Shown here: positions 1 to 9,551 of the stretch, piece by piece
How the letters are laid out: each line of letters starts with the position of its first letter
Numbering within the stretch: the stretch's first letter is position 1
From: Mycolicibacterium anyangense
GTDB taxonomy: Bacteria > Actinomycetota > Actinomycetes > Mycobacteriales > Mycobacteriaceae
Length of the DNA: 64,000 nt
Direction of reading: 5' to 3'
Assembly (NCBI RefSeq): GCF_010731855.1
Contig: NZ_AP022620.1
Location: 2,728,001 to 2,792,000, forward strand
Translations under genes and position numbers: made by a program
Notes under the pieces: model-generated
The model's input: only the letters and a program-made list of their open reading frames with translations
Told to the model about the DNA's origin: nothing
The model's database searches: none

Positions 1-216
1 GTGCGCCGGCTGCGGGAACGTGAGCCGGTGCTCGCCGCCACGTTGGAGGCCTATCTCGACAGCTTCGGCGATATCGCCGCGGCGGCAGCCGCGCTGCACG
101 TGCACCCGAATACCGTGCGCTACCGGGTGCGCCGGATCGAGCAGGCGATGGCCACCTCGCTGGCCGATCCGGACGTCCGGCTGCTGTTGGCGCTGAGCCT
201 GCGGGCTACCGCCTGA
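1..216 (+). CDS. PucR-type transcriptional regulator, C-terminal HTH (5' end outside window)
   Basis: Only the last 71 residues are inside the window; the reading frame is open from base 1 and stops with TGA at 214-216. The fragment contains a helix-turn-helix of the PucR/CdaR C-terminal type: an Ala-rich helix (GDIAAAAAALHVHPNTVRYR) followed by VRRIEQAM. In this family the domain sits at the extreme C-terminus of proteins of about 400-600 residues and binds DNA. The N-terminal sensing region that would say what it responds to is missing, so target and effector cannot be given. The GTG at base 1 is an internal codon, not a credible start. Confidence 0.75.
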   Translation: MRRLREREPVLAATLEAYLDSFGDIAAAAAALHVHPNTVRYRVRRIEQAMATSLADPDVRLLLALSLRATA

Positions 217-428
217 GGAGAACCGCCCCGAGGGCAGTGCGGAGAATTTCCCGGGCAGTGGTAACGATGTGGTCACTGGTGTCGATGAGGCTGTTGTCAT
301 GACTGGCTGTGAGTCCTGTCACGCGGCTGTCCATCCGCGCCACAGGTCCATGGTCGCGTCCGGGCAGAACCAGAAATCTCGGTGACGCGGGGCCCTCCGA
401 CTCACCGTCGAAGCACTAAGGGGTCAGC

Positions 429-1067
429 ATGAAATACATGGGTCGAGTGCTGGTGGCGTTGATCGCCGCCATGGCGGCACTGTTCGTCGGAAACGGCACC
501 TCGAATGCGGGGCTGGACAATCAGCTGAGTCTGGTCGACGGCGGTGGCCGCACGTTGACGGTTCAGCAGTGGGACACCTTCCTGGACGGCGTGTTCCCCC
601 TGGACCGCAACCGGCTGACCCGTGAGTGGTTCCACTCCGGCAAGGCTGTCTACAGCGTCGTGGGCCCCGGTGCCGACGAGTTCGCGGGCACCTTGGAGCT
701 GGGCTACCAGGTCGGCTTCCCGTGGTCACTGGGTGTGGGCATCAACTTCAGCTACACCACCCCCAACATCCTGCTCGACGACGCCAACATCTCCCCGACG
801 GGCTTCAACCCGCTGGGTTCGATCATCACCCCGAACCTGTTCCCGGGTGTGTCGATCAGCGCTGACCTGGGCAACGGCCCCGGCATCCAGGAAGTAGCCA
901 CCTTCTCGGTGGACGTCTCGGGCCCCAACGGCTCGGTCGCCGTGGCCAACGCCCACGGCACCGTGACCGGTGCGGCCGGCGGTGTGCTGCTGCGTCCGTT
1001 CGCCCGCCTGATCTCCAAGGCCGGTGACTCCGTCACCACCTACGGCGAACCCTGGAACATGAACTGA
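429..1067 (+). CDS. MspA-family outer-membrane porin
   Basis: A close MspA relative: the 212-residue precursor has a 27-residue Sec signal peptide (cleavage after SNA, before GLDNQ) and a mature chain of 185 residues, one more than MspA. Mature positions D90 and D91 (ILLDDANIS) correspond to the two constriction aspartates of MspA, and the C-terminus TTYGEPWNMN is the conserved family ending. Members form octameric goblet-shaped channels in the mycobacterial outer membrane and admit small hydrophilic nutrients. The ATG at 429 is preceded by an AAGGGG Shine-Dalgarno at 418-423. The 212 bp before it hold no gene and presumably the promoter. Which Msp paralogue (A-D type) this is cannot be decided by eye. 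Confidence 0.96.
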   Translation: MKYMGRVLVALIAAMAALFVGNGTSNAGLDNQLSLVDGGGRTLTVQQWDTFLDGVFPLDRNRLTREWFHSGKAVYSVVGPGADEFAGTLELGYQVGFPWSLGVGINFSYTTPNILLDDANISPTGFNPLGSIITPNLFPGVSISADLGNGPGIQEVATFSVDVSGPNGSVAVANAHGTVTGAAGGVLLRPFARLISKAGDSVTTYGEPWNMN

Positions 1068-1115
1068 CACAACCGCATTGACTCCGCTTCTCGCGCGGGG
1101 CGGTTGGGCCTGCGA

Positions 1116-2204
1116 CTACTGGCCCAGCCGCTCCGCCGCGGCGGAGATGCGTTCGTCGGTGGCGGTCAACGCCACCCGCACGTGGTGGGCGCCGCGCGGG
1201 CCGTAGAACTCGCCCGGCGCCACCAGGATGCCGCGCTGCGCAAGCCAGGCCAGGGTGTCCCGGCAGGGCTCACCGCGGGTGGCCCACAGATACAGGCCCG
1301 CCTCGGAGTGATCGACGGTGAACCCGGCCGACCGGAAGGCGGCCAGCAGGACCTCGCGACGCCGCGCGTAGCGCTCGCGCTGCTCGCGCTCGTGTTCGTC
1401 GTCGTCCAGAGCGGCGACCATCGCCGCCTGCACCGGAGTGGGCACCATCATCCCGGCGTGCTTGCGCACCGCGAGCAGCTCGGCCACCACCTCGGCGTCA
1501 CCGGCGACGAAGCCGGCCCGGTAGCCGGCCAGCGAGGAACTCTTCGACAGCGAGTGCACCGCCAGCAGACCGGTGTGGTCGCCCTCGCTGACGTCGGGAT
1601 GCAACACCGAGACCGGCTGCCCGGTCCAGCCAAGACCCAGATAGCACTCGTCGGAGACCACCAGCACGCCACGGTCGCGCGCCCATTCGACCACCTTGCG
1701 GAGATGGTCGGCGCCAAGCACCCGGCCCGTCGGGTTGCTCGGCGAATTGATGAACACCACCGTCGGCGACTGCGGCCCCAGCTGGGTCAGCGAGTCGGCA
1801 GCCAGCACCTGTGCACCGGCAAGCAGCGCACCCACCTCGTAGGTCGGGTAGGCCAGCTCAGGCACCACGACCAGGTCATCGGAGCCCAGACCGAGCAGCG
1901 TCGGCAACCAGGCGATCAGTTCCTTGGTGCCGATCACCGGGAGCACGGCCGGTTCGGCCAATCCGGTGATGCCGTAGCGGCGCTGCAGTGCAGTCACCGC
2001 GGCCGCACGCAGGGCCGCCGTGCCGGCCGTCGTCGGATAACCCGGTGCGCCGCTGGCGGCGGCCAAGGCCGCGCGGATGACGGGAGCCACCTCGTCCACC
2101 GGCGTGCCGACCGAGAGGTCGACGATGCCGCCCGGATGGGCCCGGGCGGTGGCGGTCACCTCGGCGAGGGTGTCCCAGGGGAAGACCGGAAGCCGTCCCG
2201 ACAC
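1116..2204 (-). CDS. PLP-dependent aminotransferase, DapC/Rv1178-like (putative succinyldiaminopimelate transaminase)
   Basis: Fold-type I class I/II aminotransferase. The PLP-binding lysine lies in SLSKSSSLAGYR, with upstream NSPSNPTG and VVSDECYLGL and the start-proximal LPVFPWDTL typical of the actinobacterial DapC-like group. With the GTG at 2204 the protein is 362 residues, the length recalled for M. tuberculosis Rv1178; a TTG at 2219 would add five residues. It lies 29 bp downstream of the ferredoxin gene on the same strand, the same neighbour pair as Rv1177-Rv1178. The family is often annotated as the lysine/peptidoglycan-pathway N-succinyl-diaminopimelate aminotransferase. M. tuberculosis also has a separate dapC (Rv0858c), so the substrate is inferred. 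Confidence 0.85.
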   Translation of the reverse strand: MSGRLPVFPWDTLAEVTATARAHPGGIVDLSVGTPVDEVAPVIRAALAAASGAPGYPTTAGTAALRAAAVTALQRRYGITGLAEPAVLPVIGTKELIAWLPTLLGLGSDDLVVVPELAYPTYEVGALLAGAQVLAADSLTQLGPQSPTVVFINSPSNPTGRVLGADHLRKVVEWARDRGVLVVSDECYLGLGWTGQPVSVLHPDVSEGDHTGLLAVHSLSKSSSLAGYRAGFVAGDAEVVAELLAVRKHAGMMVPTPVQAAMVAALDDDEHEREQRERYARRREVLLAAFRSAGFTVDHSEAGLYLWATRGEPCRDTLAWLAQRGILVAPGEFYGPRGAHHVRVALTATDERISAAAERLGQ

Positions 2205-2233
2205 CCGCCGGGCGCGCAACGGGATGTGAGCCG

Positions 2234-2557
2234 TCAGTCTTCTTCCTTGGGCGGCAGATCCTTGATCACCTGCGGGTCGTTGTCGGTCTGGCCGACCTTC
2301 GAGGCGCCGCCCGGCGAGCCCAGCTCGGCGAAGAAGTCAGCGTTGATCTGGGTGTACTGCGACCACTGATCCGGGACGTCGTCCTCGTAGTAGATCGCCT
2401 CGACCGGGCAGACCGGCTCGCAGGCACCACAGTCGACGCACTCGTCGGGGTGGATGTACAGCATGCGTGCACCCTCATAGATGCAGTCGACGGGGCACTC
2501 CTCGATACATGCCTTGTCTTTGATGTCGACGCAGGGTTCGGCAATCGTGTACGTCAC
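2234..2557 (-). CDS. fdxC: Seven-iron ferredoxin FdxC
   Basis: A 107-residue small ferredoxin beginning VTYTIAEPCVDIKDKAC. It carries the C-x7-C...CP motif followed by CVDCGACEPVCPVEAI, the 3Fe-4S plus 4Fe-4S (7Fe) pattern, and the C-terminal extension of actinobacterial FdxC. The GTG at 2555-2557 is chosen because GGAGAAC lies 5 bp upstream; the frame stays open further upstream, but that stretch has no ferredoxin features. It is a soluble cytosolic electron carrier, probably for P450s, FadH-type or other reductases; the partner cannot be read from sequence. It is divergent from fadH across 184 bp and precedes the aminotransferase gene. Confidence 0.95.
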   Translation of the reverse strand: MTYTIAEPCVDIKDKACIEECPVDCIYEGARMLYIHPDECVDCGACEPVCPVEAIYYEDDVPDQWSQYTQINADFFAELGSPGGASKVGQTDNDPQVIKDLPPKEED

Positions 2558-2741
2558 GAACGTTCTCCTCGATCTGCAGGTGGCTGTAGGTCTCTCGCGC
2601 GGTACTGAGGGCCCAGTATCCGACGTCCGCACCCCGAATGCTGACTCAGTGTGCCCTAACTTCGGCGCGTTACTGATACTAGACGTTGCGTATATTAGCC
2701 ATCCCCGGTCTCGGAGTTCGAGCGGAATACGGTAGGGACCG
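2558..2741. promoter_or_regulatory. Divergent promoter region fdxC / fadH
   Basis: This 184-bp region lies between two divergent start codons and must hold both promoters. On the + strand a TATATT at 2691-2696 is a plausible -10 hexamer for fadH, and GGTAGGGA directly precedes the fadH ATG as ribosome binding site. No convincing -35 or operator was seen. Confidence 0.4.
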
Positions 2742-4766
2742 ATGAGCGAGTCGTACCCGACGCTGATGTCCCCGCTACGGCTGGGCCGGGTCACCCTGCC
2801 CAATCGCGTGGTGATGGGCTCGATGCACACCGGGCTGGAAGACCGCGCCGCACACACCGACCGGCTGGCGCACTACTTCGCCGAGCGGGCCCGCGGTGGA
2901 GTCGGCCTGATCATCACCGGTGGTTACGCGCCCAACCGCACCGGCTGGCTGCTGCCGTTCGGTGCGCAGCTGACCAGCACGGCGCAGGCCCGTCGGCACC
3001 GGCGGATCACCGGCGCGGTGCACGACGCGGGCGGCCGGATCCTGCTGCAGATCCTGCATGCCGGCCGCTACGCCTACCACCCGTTGTCGGTCAGCGCCTC
3101 GTCGATCAAAGCCCCCATCAACCCGTTTCGGCCGCGGGCGCTGACCGATCGCGGGGTGCGCCGCACCATCGAGGACTTCGTGCGCTGCGCGCGGCTGGCC
3201 CGCGAAGCCGGCTATGACGGGGTCGAGATCATGGGCAGTGAGGGCTATCTGCTCAACCAGTTCCTGACGCCGTGCACCAACCGGCGCACCGATCGTTGGG
3301 GCGGCACCCCGGAGAACCGCCGGCGGCTGCCGGTCGAGATCATCCGGCGCACCCGTGCGGCCGTGGGCGCGGACTTCGTCATCTGCTACCGGATATCAAT
3401 GGCCGACTATGTTCCCGACGGCCAGAACTGGACCGAAATCCTCTCGCTGGCAAGCGAAATCGAAGCAGCCGGTGCCGACGTGATCAACTCGGGCTTCGGC
3501 TGGCACGAGGCGCGGGTGCCGACCATCGTCACCTCCGTGCCGGGCGCGGCATTCGTCGACCTCTCCGCAGCGGTGGCCCGCCACGTCGGGATCCCGGTGA
3601 TCGCCAGCAACCGGATCAACATGCCGCAGGCCGCCGAGGCGATCCTCGCCGACACCGCGGTCTCGGCGATCTCGATGGCACGCCCGCTGCTGGCCGATCC
3701 GGACTGGGTGACCAAGGCCCGGGCCGGACGACCCGACGAGATCAACACCTGCATCGCGTGCAACCAGGCCTGCCTGGATCATGTGTTCGCGCACCGCACG
3801 GCGTCCTGCCTGCTCAATCCGCGGGCCTGCCACGAAACCCGGTTGGTGCTCTCCCCCACCAGGGCGGCGCGGTCGGTGGCGGTCGTCGGCGCCGGGCCTG
3901 CCGGTCTGGCCGCGGCCGTCGGCGCCGCCCAGCGCGGTCACCGGGTGACGTTGTTCGAGGCCGCCGACACCATCGGCGGCCAATTCGACCTGGCCCGTCG
4001 CATCCCCGGCAAGGAGGAGTTCGGCCAGACGCTGCGCTACTTCACCACGATGCTGGCCAAGCACCGGGTCGAGGTGCGCCTGGGCCACCGTGTCGACGCC
4101 GGCGACCTCACCGAATTCGACGACGTGGTGCTGGCCACCGGGGTACGGCCGCGGACTCCCGACATCCCCGGCGTCGACCACCCGATGGTGCTCAGCTATC
4201 CCGAGGCGATCACCGGCAGCAGGCCGGTGGGCCCGCGCGCGGCCGTGATCGGGGCCGGCGGAATCGGATTCGACGTTACCGAGCTCCTGACCACCGTCGC
4301 GTCGACGACCTTGGATCTGGGGCAGTGGAAGGCACAGTGGGGTGTCGTCGACCCCGCCGAGGCACGCGGCGGGGTGGCTGCGCCCCTGCCTGCGCCGCCG
4401 GCCCGAGAGGTGTGGCTGCTGCAGCGCGGGAAAGCCCCGCAGGGTAGCGGCCTGGGCAGAACCAGCGGCTGGGTACATCGGGCATCGTTGCGGGGCAAGG
4501 GTGTTCATCAACTGTGCGAGGTGAACTACGAGCGCATCGACGACCGGGGTCTACACGTCAGCTTCGGCGCCAGGCGTCGGCGAGCGCAGGTGCTGGCGGT
4601 CGACTCCATCGTGATCTGCGCCGGCCAGGAATCGGTGTGCGACCTCGCGGATGCGCTGCGCGCCAGGGGTATCGAACCCAGGGTGGTCGGTGGGGCGGCA
4701 CAGGCCGCCGAAGTGGACGCCAAGCGGGCGATCAGGCAGGGGACCGAGGTGGCGGCGGCGCTGTAG
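2742..4766 (+). CDS. fadH: FadH-type 2,4-dienoyl-CoA reductase (FMN/FAD/4Fe-4S)
   Basis: A 674-residue multidomain reductase with an N-terminal old-yellow-enzyme TIM barrel (about 1-330), four cysteines for a 4Fe-4S cluster at 337, 340, 344 and 356, then an FAD-binding domain ([13 protein letters not shown] near 380) with a nested NAD(P)H-binding motif (AVIGAGGIGFDVTELL near 500). This is the architecture of bacterial FadH, which reduces 2,4-dienoyl-CoA formed during beta-oxidation of unsaturated fatty acids. The related trimethylamine dehydrogenases share the fold, so substrate assignment rests on recalled similarity to Rv1175c and on location next to fdxC. The ATG at 2742 has GGTAGGGA upstream. 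The 3' end overlaps the convergent membrane-protein gene by 35 bp. Confidence 0.88.
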   Translation: MSESYPTLMSPLRLGRVTLPNRVVMGSMHTGLEDRAAHTDRLAHYFAERARGGVGLIITGGYAPNRTGWLLPFGAQLTSTAQARRHRRITGAVHDAGGRILLQILHAGRYAYHPLSVSASSIKAPINPFRPRALTDRGVRRTIEDFVRCARLAREAGYDGVEIMGSEGYLLNQFLTPCTNRRTDRWGGTPENRRRLPVEIIRRTRAAVGADFVICYRISMADYVPDGQNWTEILSLASEIEAAGADVINSGFGWHEARVPTIVTSVPGAAFVDLSAAVARHVGIPVIASNRINMPQAAEAILADTAVSAISMARPLLADPDWVTKARAGRPDEINTCIACNQACLDHVFAHRTASCLLNPRACHETRLVLSPTRAARSVAVVGAGPAGLAAAVGAAQRGHRVTLFEAADTIGGQFDLARRIPGKEEFGQTLRYFTTMLAKHRVEVRLGHRVDAGDLTEFDDVVLATGVRPRTPDIPGVDHPMVLSYPEAITGSRPVGPRAAVIGAGGIGFDVTELLTTVASTTLDLGQWKAQWGVVDPAEARGGVAAPLPAPPAREVWLLQRGKAPQGSGLGRTSGWVHRASLRGKGVHQLCEVNYERIDDRGLHVSFGARRRRAQVLAVDSIVICAGQESVCDLADALRARGIEPRVVGGAAQAAEVDAKRAIRQGTEVAAAL

Positions 4767-5379
4767 GCACCGGTAACGCCATCGCAGCACCGAGCGCGAC
4801 GACGAATACCACCAACAGCGCCCCACCGAGGAAGACGTTCATCGGACCGCCCGGGGCGATAAAACTCCCCACCGGACCGATGACGGTGACGAGTTCGACG
4901 AGATGCTCGACCGCGAACACCGCAGCGATCACGGCCAGCCACTGCGGGAATCGGCCCTGCCGGGCCGCCCAGACGATCGGCCCGGCGAGCATCAGGTCGG
5001 CGACCGTCAGCAGTGGTCCCGACATCGCCACGACGTCCATCAGGGCGCGCGCGGTGGGCGGCTCGAGGCCGCCGCCGTGCAGTGTGAGACCGGCGGTGAA
5101 CCACAGCCGGATGCTGACCTGAGTGACCAGTGCCGCCGCACCGACGGTGAAGATGTGCGCGGCGGGGCCGTCCAGGCGCTGGCGGGCGAAACCGAACACC
5201 ACCACCACGGCCAGCAGACTCAGCGCGGTCAGCAACGCCTGGAACCGGATCGCCGACGCATGGCTGCCCAACTGGTCAACCGCCCCGCCGGGCGGTGCCA
5301 TCAGCAGTGCCGCGATCGACAGAACAGCGAAAGCGATCCCCGCCATCAATGGCGGACGATTCGTCCCCTCAGGCAGCAC
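4732..5379 (-). CDS. Hypothetical integral membrane protein
   Basis: About six hydrophobic segments alternate with short loops (for example [18 protein letters not shown] and [20 protein letters not shown]), ending in a Pro-rich tail. No family is recognised with certainty. The GTG at 5379 overlaps the end of fbiC by 11 bp; an ATG at 5346 lies 23 bp past the fbiC stop and would give 204 residues starting [10 protein letters not shown], equally plausible. It follows fbiC on the same strand and may be cotranscribed. Nothing in the sequence ties it to F420 synthesis. Confidence 0.7.
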   Translation of the reverse strand: MLPEGTNRPPLMAGIAFAVLSIAALLMAPPGGAVDQLGSHASAIRFQALLTALSLLAVVVVFGFARQRLDGPAAHIFTVGAAALVTQVSIRLWFTAGLTLHGGGLEPPTARALMDVVAMSGPLLTVADLMLAGPIVWAARQGRFPQWLAVIAAVFAVEHLVELVTVIGPVGSFIAPGGPMNVFLGGALLVVFVVALGAAMALPVPTAPPPPRSPA

Positions 5380-7993
5380 GCGTGCTGTACGTCGTGGTGC
5401 GCTGCCGCGCCGGGCGCCCGATGCCTTCGGCGATCGCGGTCAGCTCGGCGATGGTCTTGGCCGAGCCGTGCTCGGAGCCGGCCATCCGGGAGATGGTCTC
5501 CTCCATCAAGGTGCCACCCAGATCGTTGGCGCCCCCGTTGAGCATGACCTGGGTGCGCTCGACGCCCAGTTTGACCCAGCTGGTCTGGATCTGGGAGATC
5601 CTGCCGTGCAACATGATTCGGGCCAGTGCATGCACCGCACGGTTGTCCCGGTGGGTCGGCCCCGGCCGGGATGCCCCGGCCAGGTACAGCGGCGAGGACT
5701 GGTGGACGAACGGCAGCGGCACGAACTCGGTGAAGCCCCCGGTGCGGTCCTGGATACCGCGCAGCACATTGAGGTGCCCCACCCAATGCCGTGGGGTGTC
5801 GACGTGGCCGTACATCATCGTCGAGCTCGACCGTAGTCCCACCTCGTGCGCGGTGGTGACGATCTCGATCCACAGCGAGGTGGGCAGCTTGCCCTTGGTC
5901 AGCACCCAGCGCACCTCGTCGTCGAGGATCTCGGCGGCGGTACCGGGGATGGAGTCCAGGCCGGCCTCCCGCAGTCCGGTCAGCCAGTCGCGAACGCTCA
6001 AGCCCGCCTTGGTGACTCCGTTGGCGATCTCCATCGGCGAGAACGCGTGCACATGCATCGAGGGCACCCGCGCCTTGACCGCGCGGACCAGGTCCGCGTA
6101 ACCGGTGACCGGCAGCTCGGGATCGATACCGCCCTGCATGCACACCTCGGTGGCACCGGCGACGTGGGCTTCCCACGCCCGGTCGGCCACTTCCTGGGTG
6201 GACAGCGAGAACGCGTCCGCGTCCCCCTTGCGCTGGGCGAACGCGCAGAACCGGCAGCCGGTGTAGCAGATGTTGGTGAAGTTGATGTTGCGGTTCACCA
6301 CGTAGGTCACATCGTCGCCCACGACGTCGCGGCGAAGCGAATCCGCCAGTGCTGCAACGGCATCCAGAGCAGGACCGTCAGCGGTGGCCAGCGCGAGATA
6401 TTCGTCGTCGGTGCAGCCGCCCGGGTTGCGTTCGGCGGCGCGCAGGGCGGCGGCCACGTCGGTGTCGATGCGTTCCGGGGCGCGGGCGGCCAGTTCCCCG
6501 ACCTGAGCGCGGATCGATTCCCAGTCGCCGAAGGCGCTGCCCAGATCGCTGCGGGTCTCGGTGCGTCGACCCTCGCTGTCGATGGCGGTGTGCAGATCGG
6601 TGCGCCCCAGCGACTCGGTGGTCTCGTCGGGCTCCTGCCACGGCCGTCCGCTCGGATTGACGTCGCGGGCGAAGCCGGTCGCCGGGTCGGCCAGGGCCGC
6701 GACATGTGCGGCCACCCGCGGGTCGATCCAGGCCGCACCGCCCTGGACGTAGCGCGGCTGGGCGGTGAGCCGCTGCACCAACTCGAAACCGCCCTCGGCG
6801 GTGACCTCGGCCAGCTCGTCCAGCGCCGGCCATGGCCGCTCGGGATTCACGTGGTCTGGGGTCAGCGGCGACACGCCGCCCCAGTCGTCGACACCGGCGC
6901 CCAGCAGCGCCAGACACTCGGCGCGCGACACCAGGTTCGGCGGCGCCTGGATGCGCATGCCGGGACCGAGCACCAGCCGGCTGACCGCGACCGTGGCCAC
7001 GAAGTCGTCGAACTCGGCGTCCGGCGCGGCGGCCATCGCGGTGTGGTCCTTGGCCCGGAAGTTCTGCACGATGACTTCCTGGATGTGCCCGAACTCCTTG
7101 TGCAGCCGCCGGATCGCGTGCAGCGTCTCGGCCCGCTCGGTCAGGTTCTCCCCGATCCCGACCAGCAGTCCGGTGGTGAACGGGATGGACAGCCGACCCG
7201 CATCGGTCAGCGTCCGCAGCCGGACCTCCGGATCCTTGTCCGGGCTGCCGTAGTGCGCCAGCCCCTTGGTCTCGAACAGACGCCGCGACGTGGTCTCCAA
7301 CATCATGCCCATGGACGGCGCGACGGGCTTGAGCCGGGAGAGCTCCGTCCAACTCATCACCCCGGGGTTCAGGTGCGGGAGCAGTCCGGTTTCTTCGAGC
7401 ACCCGGATCGACATGGCCCGCACGTAGTCCAGCGTCGAGTCGTAACCACGCTCGTCGAGCCACTGGCGCGCCTCCGGCCACCGCGCCTCCGGGCGGTCAC
7501 CGAGGGTGAACAACGCTTCCTTACAACCCAGTTCGGCCCCGTTACGGGCGATTGCCAGGATCTCGTCGGGCTCGAGATACATCCCACGACCCTCGGCGCG
7601 CAACTTGCCGGGCACCGTCACGAACGTGCAGTAGTGGCAGGTGTCCCGGCACAGGTGCGTCACCGGGATGAAGACCTTGCGCGAGTAGCTGACCGGAAGG
7701 CCGCCACCGGGGCCGCGCCGACCCGCCGACTCCAGCCCGGCGTCGCGAACCCGGGCGGCGCTGGCGCACAGGTCGGCCAGGTCCTCGCCGCGCGCCGTCA
7801 TCGCGATCGCGGCCTCGTCGACATTGAGGGTTACCCCGTCGCGGGCACGCCGGAGCACACGTCTGATCGCGGCGGGAGAAGGAGTATCAGTCCGCGGAGG
7901 AACCACGGGGGTGGGCAGCGGACTGGGATGCTGCGGGTTCAGGGCCACTCCCCGGTAACCATTGGCAGCAGAGAAATCATCCGCACGTCTCAC
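5369..7993 (-). CDS. fbiC: 7,8-didemethyl-8-hydroxy-5-deazariboflavin (FO) synthase FbiC, CofG-CofH fusion
   Basis: The fused FO synthase makes the deazaflavin chromophore of coenzyme F420 from 5-amino-6-ribitylamino-uracil and tyrosine. Two radical-SAM domains are visible: the CofG half with CRDTCHYC (Cys115, 119, 122 from the GTG at 7993) and the CofH half with CYTGCRFC (Cys576, 580, 583), each CxxxCxxC. The length of 874 residues is slightly above the roughly 856 recalled for M. tuberculosis; a GTG at 7948 would give 859 and may be the true start, as no strong Shine-Dalgarno favours either. The enzyme is cytosolic. The window also encodes at least three likely F420 users (42117-42560, 42866-43768, 56348-57325). 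Confidence 0.96.
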   Translation of the reverse strand: MRRADDFSAANGYRGVALNPQHPSPLPTPVVPPRTDTPSPAAIRRVLRRARDGVTLNVDEAAIAMTARGEDLADLCASAARVRDAGLESAGRRGPGGGLPVSYSRKVFIPVTHLCRDTCHYCTFVTVPGKLRAEGRGMYLEPDEILAIARNGAELGCKEALFTLGDRPEARWPEARQWLDERGYDSTLDYVRAMSIRVLEETGLLPHLNPGVMSWTELSRLKPVAPSMGMMLETTSRRLFETKGLAHYGSPDKDPEVRLRTLTDAGRLSIPFTTGLLVGIGENLTERAETLHAIRRLHKEFGHIQEVIVQNFRAKDHTAMAAAPDAEFDDFVATVAVSRLVLGPGMRIQAPPNLVSRAECLALLGAGVDDWGGVSPLTPDHVNPERPWPALDELAEVTAEGGFELVQRLTAQPRYVQGGAAWIDPRVAAHVAALADPATGFARDVNPSGRPWQEPDETTESLGRTDLHTAIDSEGRRTETRSDLGSAFGDWESIRAQVGELAARAPERIDTDVAAALRAAERNPGGCTDDEYLALATADGPALDAVAALADSLRRDVVGDDVTYVVNRNINFTNICYTGCRFCAFAQRKGDADAFSLSTQEVADRAWEAHVAGATEVCMQGGIDPELPVTGYADLVRAVKARVPSMHVHAFSPMEIANGVTKAGLSVRDWLTGLREAGLDSIPGTAAEILDDEVRWVLTKGKLPTSLWIEIVTTAHEVGLRSSSTMMYGHVDTPRHWVGHLNVLRGIQDRTGGFTEFVPLPFVHQSSPLYLAGASRPGPTHRDNRAVHALARIMLHGRISQIQTSWVKLGVERTQVMLNGGANDLGGTLMEETISRMAGSEHGSAKTIAELTAIAEGIGRPARQRTTTYSTRAA

Positions 7994-8146
7994 TATCTGA
8001 AATTCGGGCAGCTGACATGTCCATAGCGTAGTACCCGGTTGCGCGCCGATGATCGGGCGCCGAGACTCGCCGCCGAAGTTGTCACAACAGCCTGACGAGA
8101 ACGTAAGTTAGGGATGTTCGCTGCCGAGATTCTGGGAGTTTGCACC

Positions 8147-9169
8147 ATGACCGTGTCCGTCCGTTCCTACCTGACCGCCGGTATGGCCGCGATGGCAGCC
8201 AGTGCCCTCGTCGTCGCGCCGGTGCACGTTCCGACCGCCACCTCGATCACGGCCGCCGCGGTCCGGCTCAGTGCCGCTGTGCAGCCGTTGGTGCAGCCGA
8301 CCGCCGCCGCCGCGGCAGTGCTCGGCGTGCTCGACGCCCCTGTGCAGCCGAAGCCGGCGGCGGCTACCACGACTATCGCGGGCAGCTCGACGCCACAGGC
8401 GGCCGCGACGGCGTCGGCAACATCGGCGGGCTCGGTGATCATCAATGCCTACAACGCCATCGAACCGTGGGTTGCCTATGGCTTCGCACTCGGCCAGTAC
8501 GCCCTGGGCTTCATACCCGGGCTGTGGTGGCTGGCACCGGGCATCAGCCTCGCCTACTACACCGTCGAACCAGTTGTGCAGAGCCTGGTGTACAGCTTCG
8601 CCTACCTGATCGACGGCAACTGGGGCGCGATCGGGCCCGAGCTCGCCGCCGGGCTCAACCAGGCGGCCGTCAACTTCGTCAATTACGGCCTCGCGTGGAT
8701 CGGCAGCCTGGTGCCGCTGCCACCGCTGCCGCCCTTCCCGCCGCTGCCGGGTGCCGCGCTGACCTCTCCGGCGGCCGCAGCTGCCGCCGGCGGCAAGCCG
8801 GCGGACACCAAGACCGAGACCACCGCCCCGGCTACGGCCGCCACCGGCCACTCCGCGCGCGTCATCGCCGTGAAGGACACCCCGTCGGTGGCGGCCTCCT
8901 CGGCCCAGGTTGCCGCCAGCTCGTCGACTACCAGTACACCGGACAGCACCACGCCGGACTCCACCTCCACGACCACGTCCACCACGGCATCCGACACCAC
9001 GCCGGACACCACGTCCGATGCGACGCCGGATACGCCGAAGACCGGCGGTAACTCATCGAACAACGGCGGCAGCGCGGCATCCGGCGGCACCGCCAAGAAC
9101 TCGGGTGCCACCGGCGGATCGGGACGCGCCATGCACAAGGCGAAGGCGTCGAAGTCCTCGGACAACTAG
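8147..9169 (+). CDS. Secreted Ala-rich protein with Thr/Ser tail, in the place of PE12
   Basis: The protein has 340 residues from the ATG at 8147, chosen for GGGAG about 9 bp upstream. It has an N-terminal signal-like segment (SYLTAGMAAMAASALVV), a hydrophobic Trp/Tyr-rich middle (about 100-205; IPGLWWLAPGISLAYY, FVNYGLAWIGSLVPLPP) and a low-complexity Thr/Ser/Asp/Pro tail ending in basic KAKASKSSDN. No enzyme motif is seen. The build (signal, small hydrophobic domain, disordered tail) is shared in style with the products at 16971 and 18314. It sits between fbiC and the Rv1171/mshB pair, where M. tuberculosis carries PE12 as I recall the map. Cell-envelope or secreted location is inferred. 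Confidence 0.75.
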   Translation: MTVSVRSYLTAGMAAMAASALVVAPVHVPTATSITAAAVRLSAAVQPLVQPTAAAAAVLGVLDAPVQPKPAAATTTIAGSSTPQAAATASATSAGSVIINAYNAIEPWVAYGFALGQYALGFIPGLWWLAPGISLAYYTVEPVVQSLVYSFAYLIDGNWGAIGPELAAGLNQAAVNFVNYGLAWIGSLVPLPPLPPFPPLPGAALTSPAAAAAAGGKPADTKTETTAPATAATGHSARVIAVKDTPSVAASSAQVAASSSTTSTPDSTTPDSTSTTTSTTASDTTPDTTSDATPDTPKTGGNSSNNGGSAASGGTAKNSGATGGSGRAMHKAKASKSSDN

Positions 9170-9176
9170 CTCCGGC

Positions 9177-9548
9177 CTAGCCGGTGCTGGTACGACGCCA
9201 GAGCAACCAGGCCGGCGGACCCGCGCCGAGCACCAGGAACAGCAACACGCTGTAGGCCATCAGGCCCGGGCCGCCGAACACGATGTCTCCCCCGGGCCCG
9301 CCGAGGGTCAGGGCGGCGACGGTGAACAACCAGGTGATCAGGGGCAGCGCCGCCAGCCGGGTCGAGTCAGCCCAGTACGTGGCCGCCCACACCAGCACCG
9401 CGTTGAGAAGACCACTGATCAGTGCGCTGATCGGAAACGGCACCGACCCCAGGTAGATCGGGAGCAGCAGCGCGCCGACCAGCGCCGAGATCACACCGTC
9501 GACGGCCAGCAGGGCCAGCACGACCGTGCGGATGGCGGGATCCTCCAC
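9177..9548 (-). CDS. Small four-helix membrane protein, Rv1171-like
   Basis: A 123-residue protein with four hydrophobic segments (TVVLALLAVDGVISALVGAL, ISGLLNAVLVWAATYWA, LPLITWLFTVAALTL, YSVLLFLVLGAGPPAWLLW). It begins with GTG at 9548, 3 bp downstream of the mshB stop, so it is almost certainly cotranslated with mshB. The same gene pair occurs as Rv1170-Rv1171 in M. tuberculosis. No function is known to me; a link with mycothiol synthesis rests only on the conserved neighbourhood. Confidence 0.8.
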   Translation of the reverse strand: MEDPAIRTVVLALLAVDGVISALVGALLLPIYLGSVPFPISALISGLLNAVLVWAATYWADSTRLAALPLITWLFTVAALTLGGPGGDIVFGGPGLMAYSVLLFLVLGAGPPAWLLWRRTSTG

Positions 9549-9551
9549 GGG

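Noticed and set aside
1070..1106. Possible terminator (7-bp arms) between the porin and aminotransferase genes
   Set aside because: Short arms with a loop of over 20 nt and no T-tract; not convincing.
1104..2369. Plus-strand frame opposite the aminotransferase and ferredoxin genes
   Set aside because: Low-complexity Arg/Gly/His composition; the minus-strand genes carry PLP and Fe-S motifs.
5846..8026. Long plus-strand open frame (over 700 codons) opposite fbiC
   Set aside because: Arg/Gly/His/Gln-rich off-frame sequence without domains; a shadow of the high-GC fbiC gene, which has clear radical-SAM motifs.
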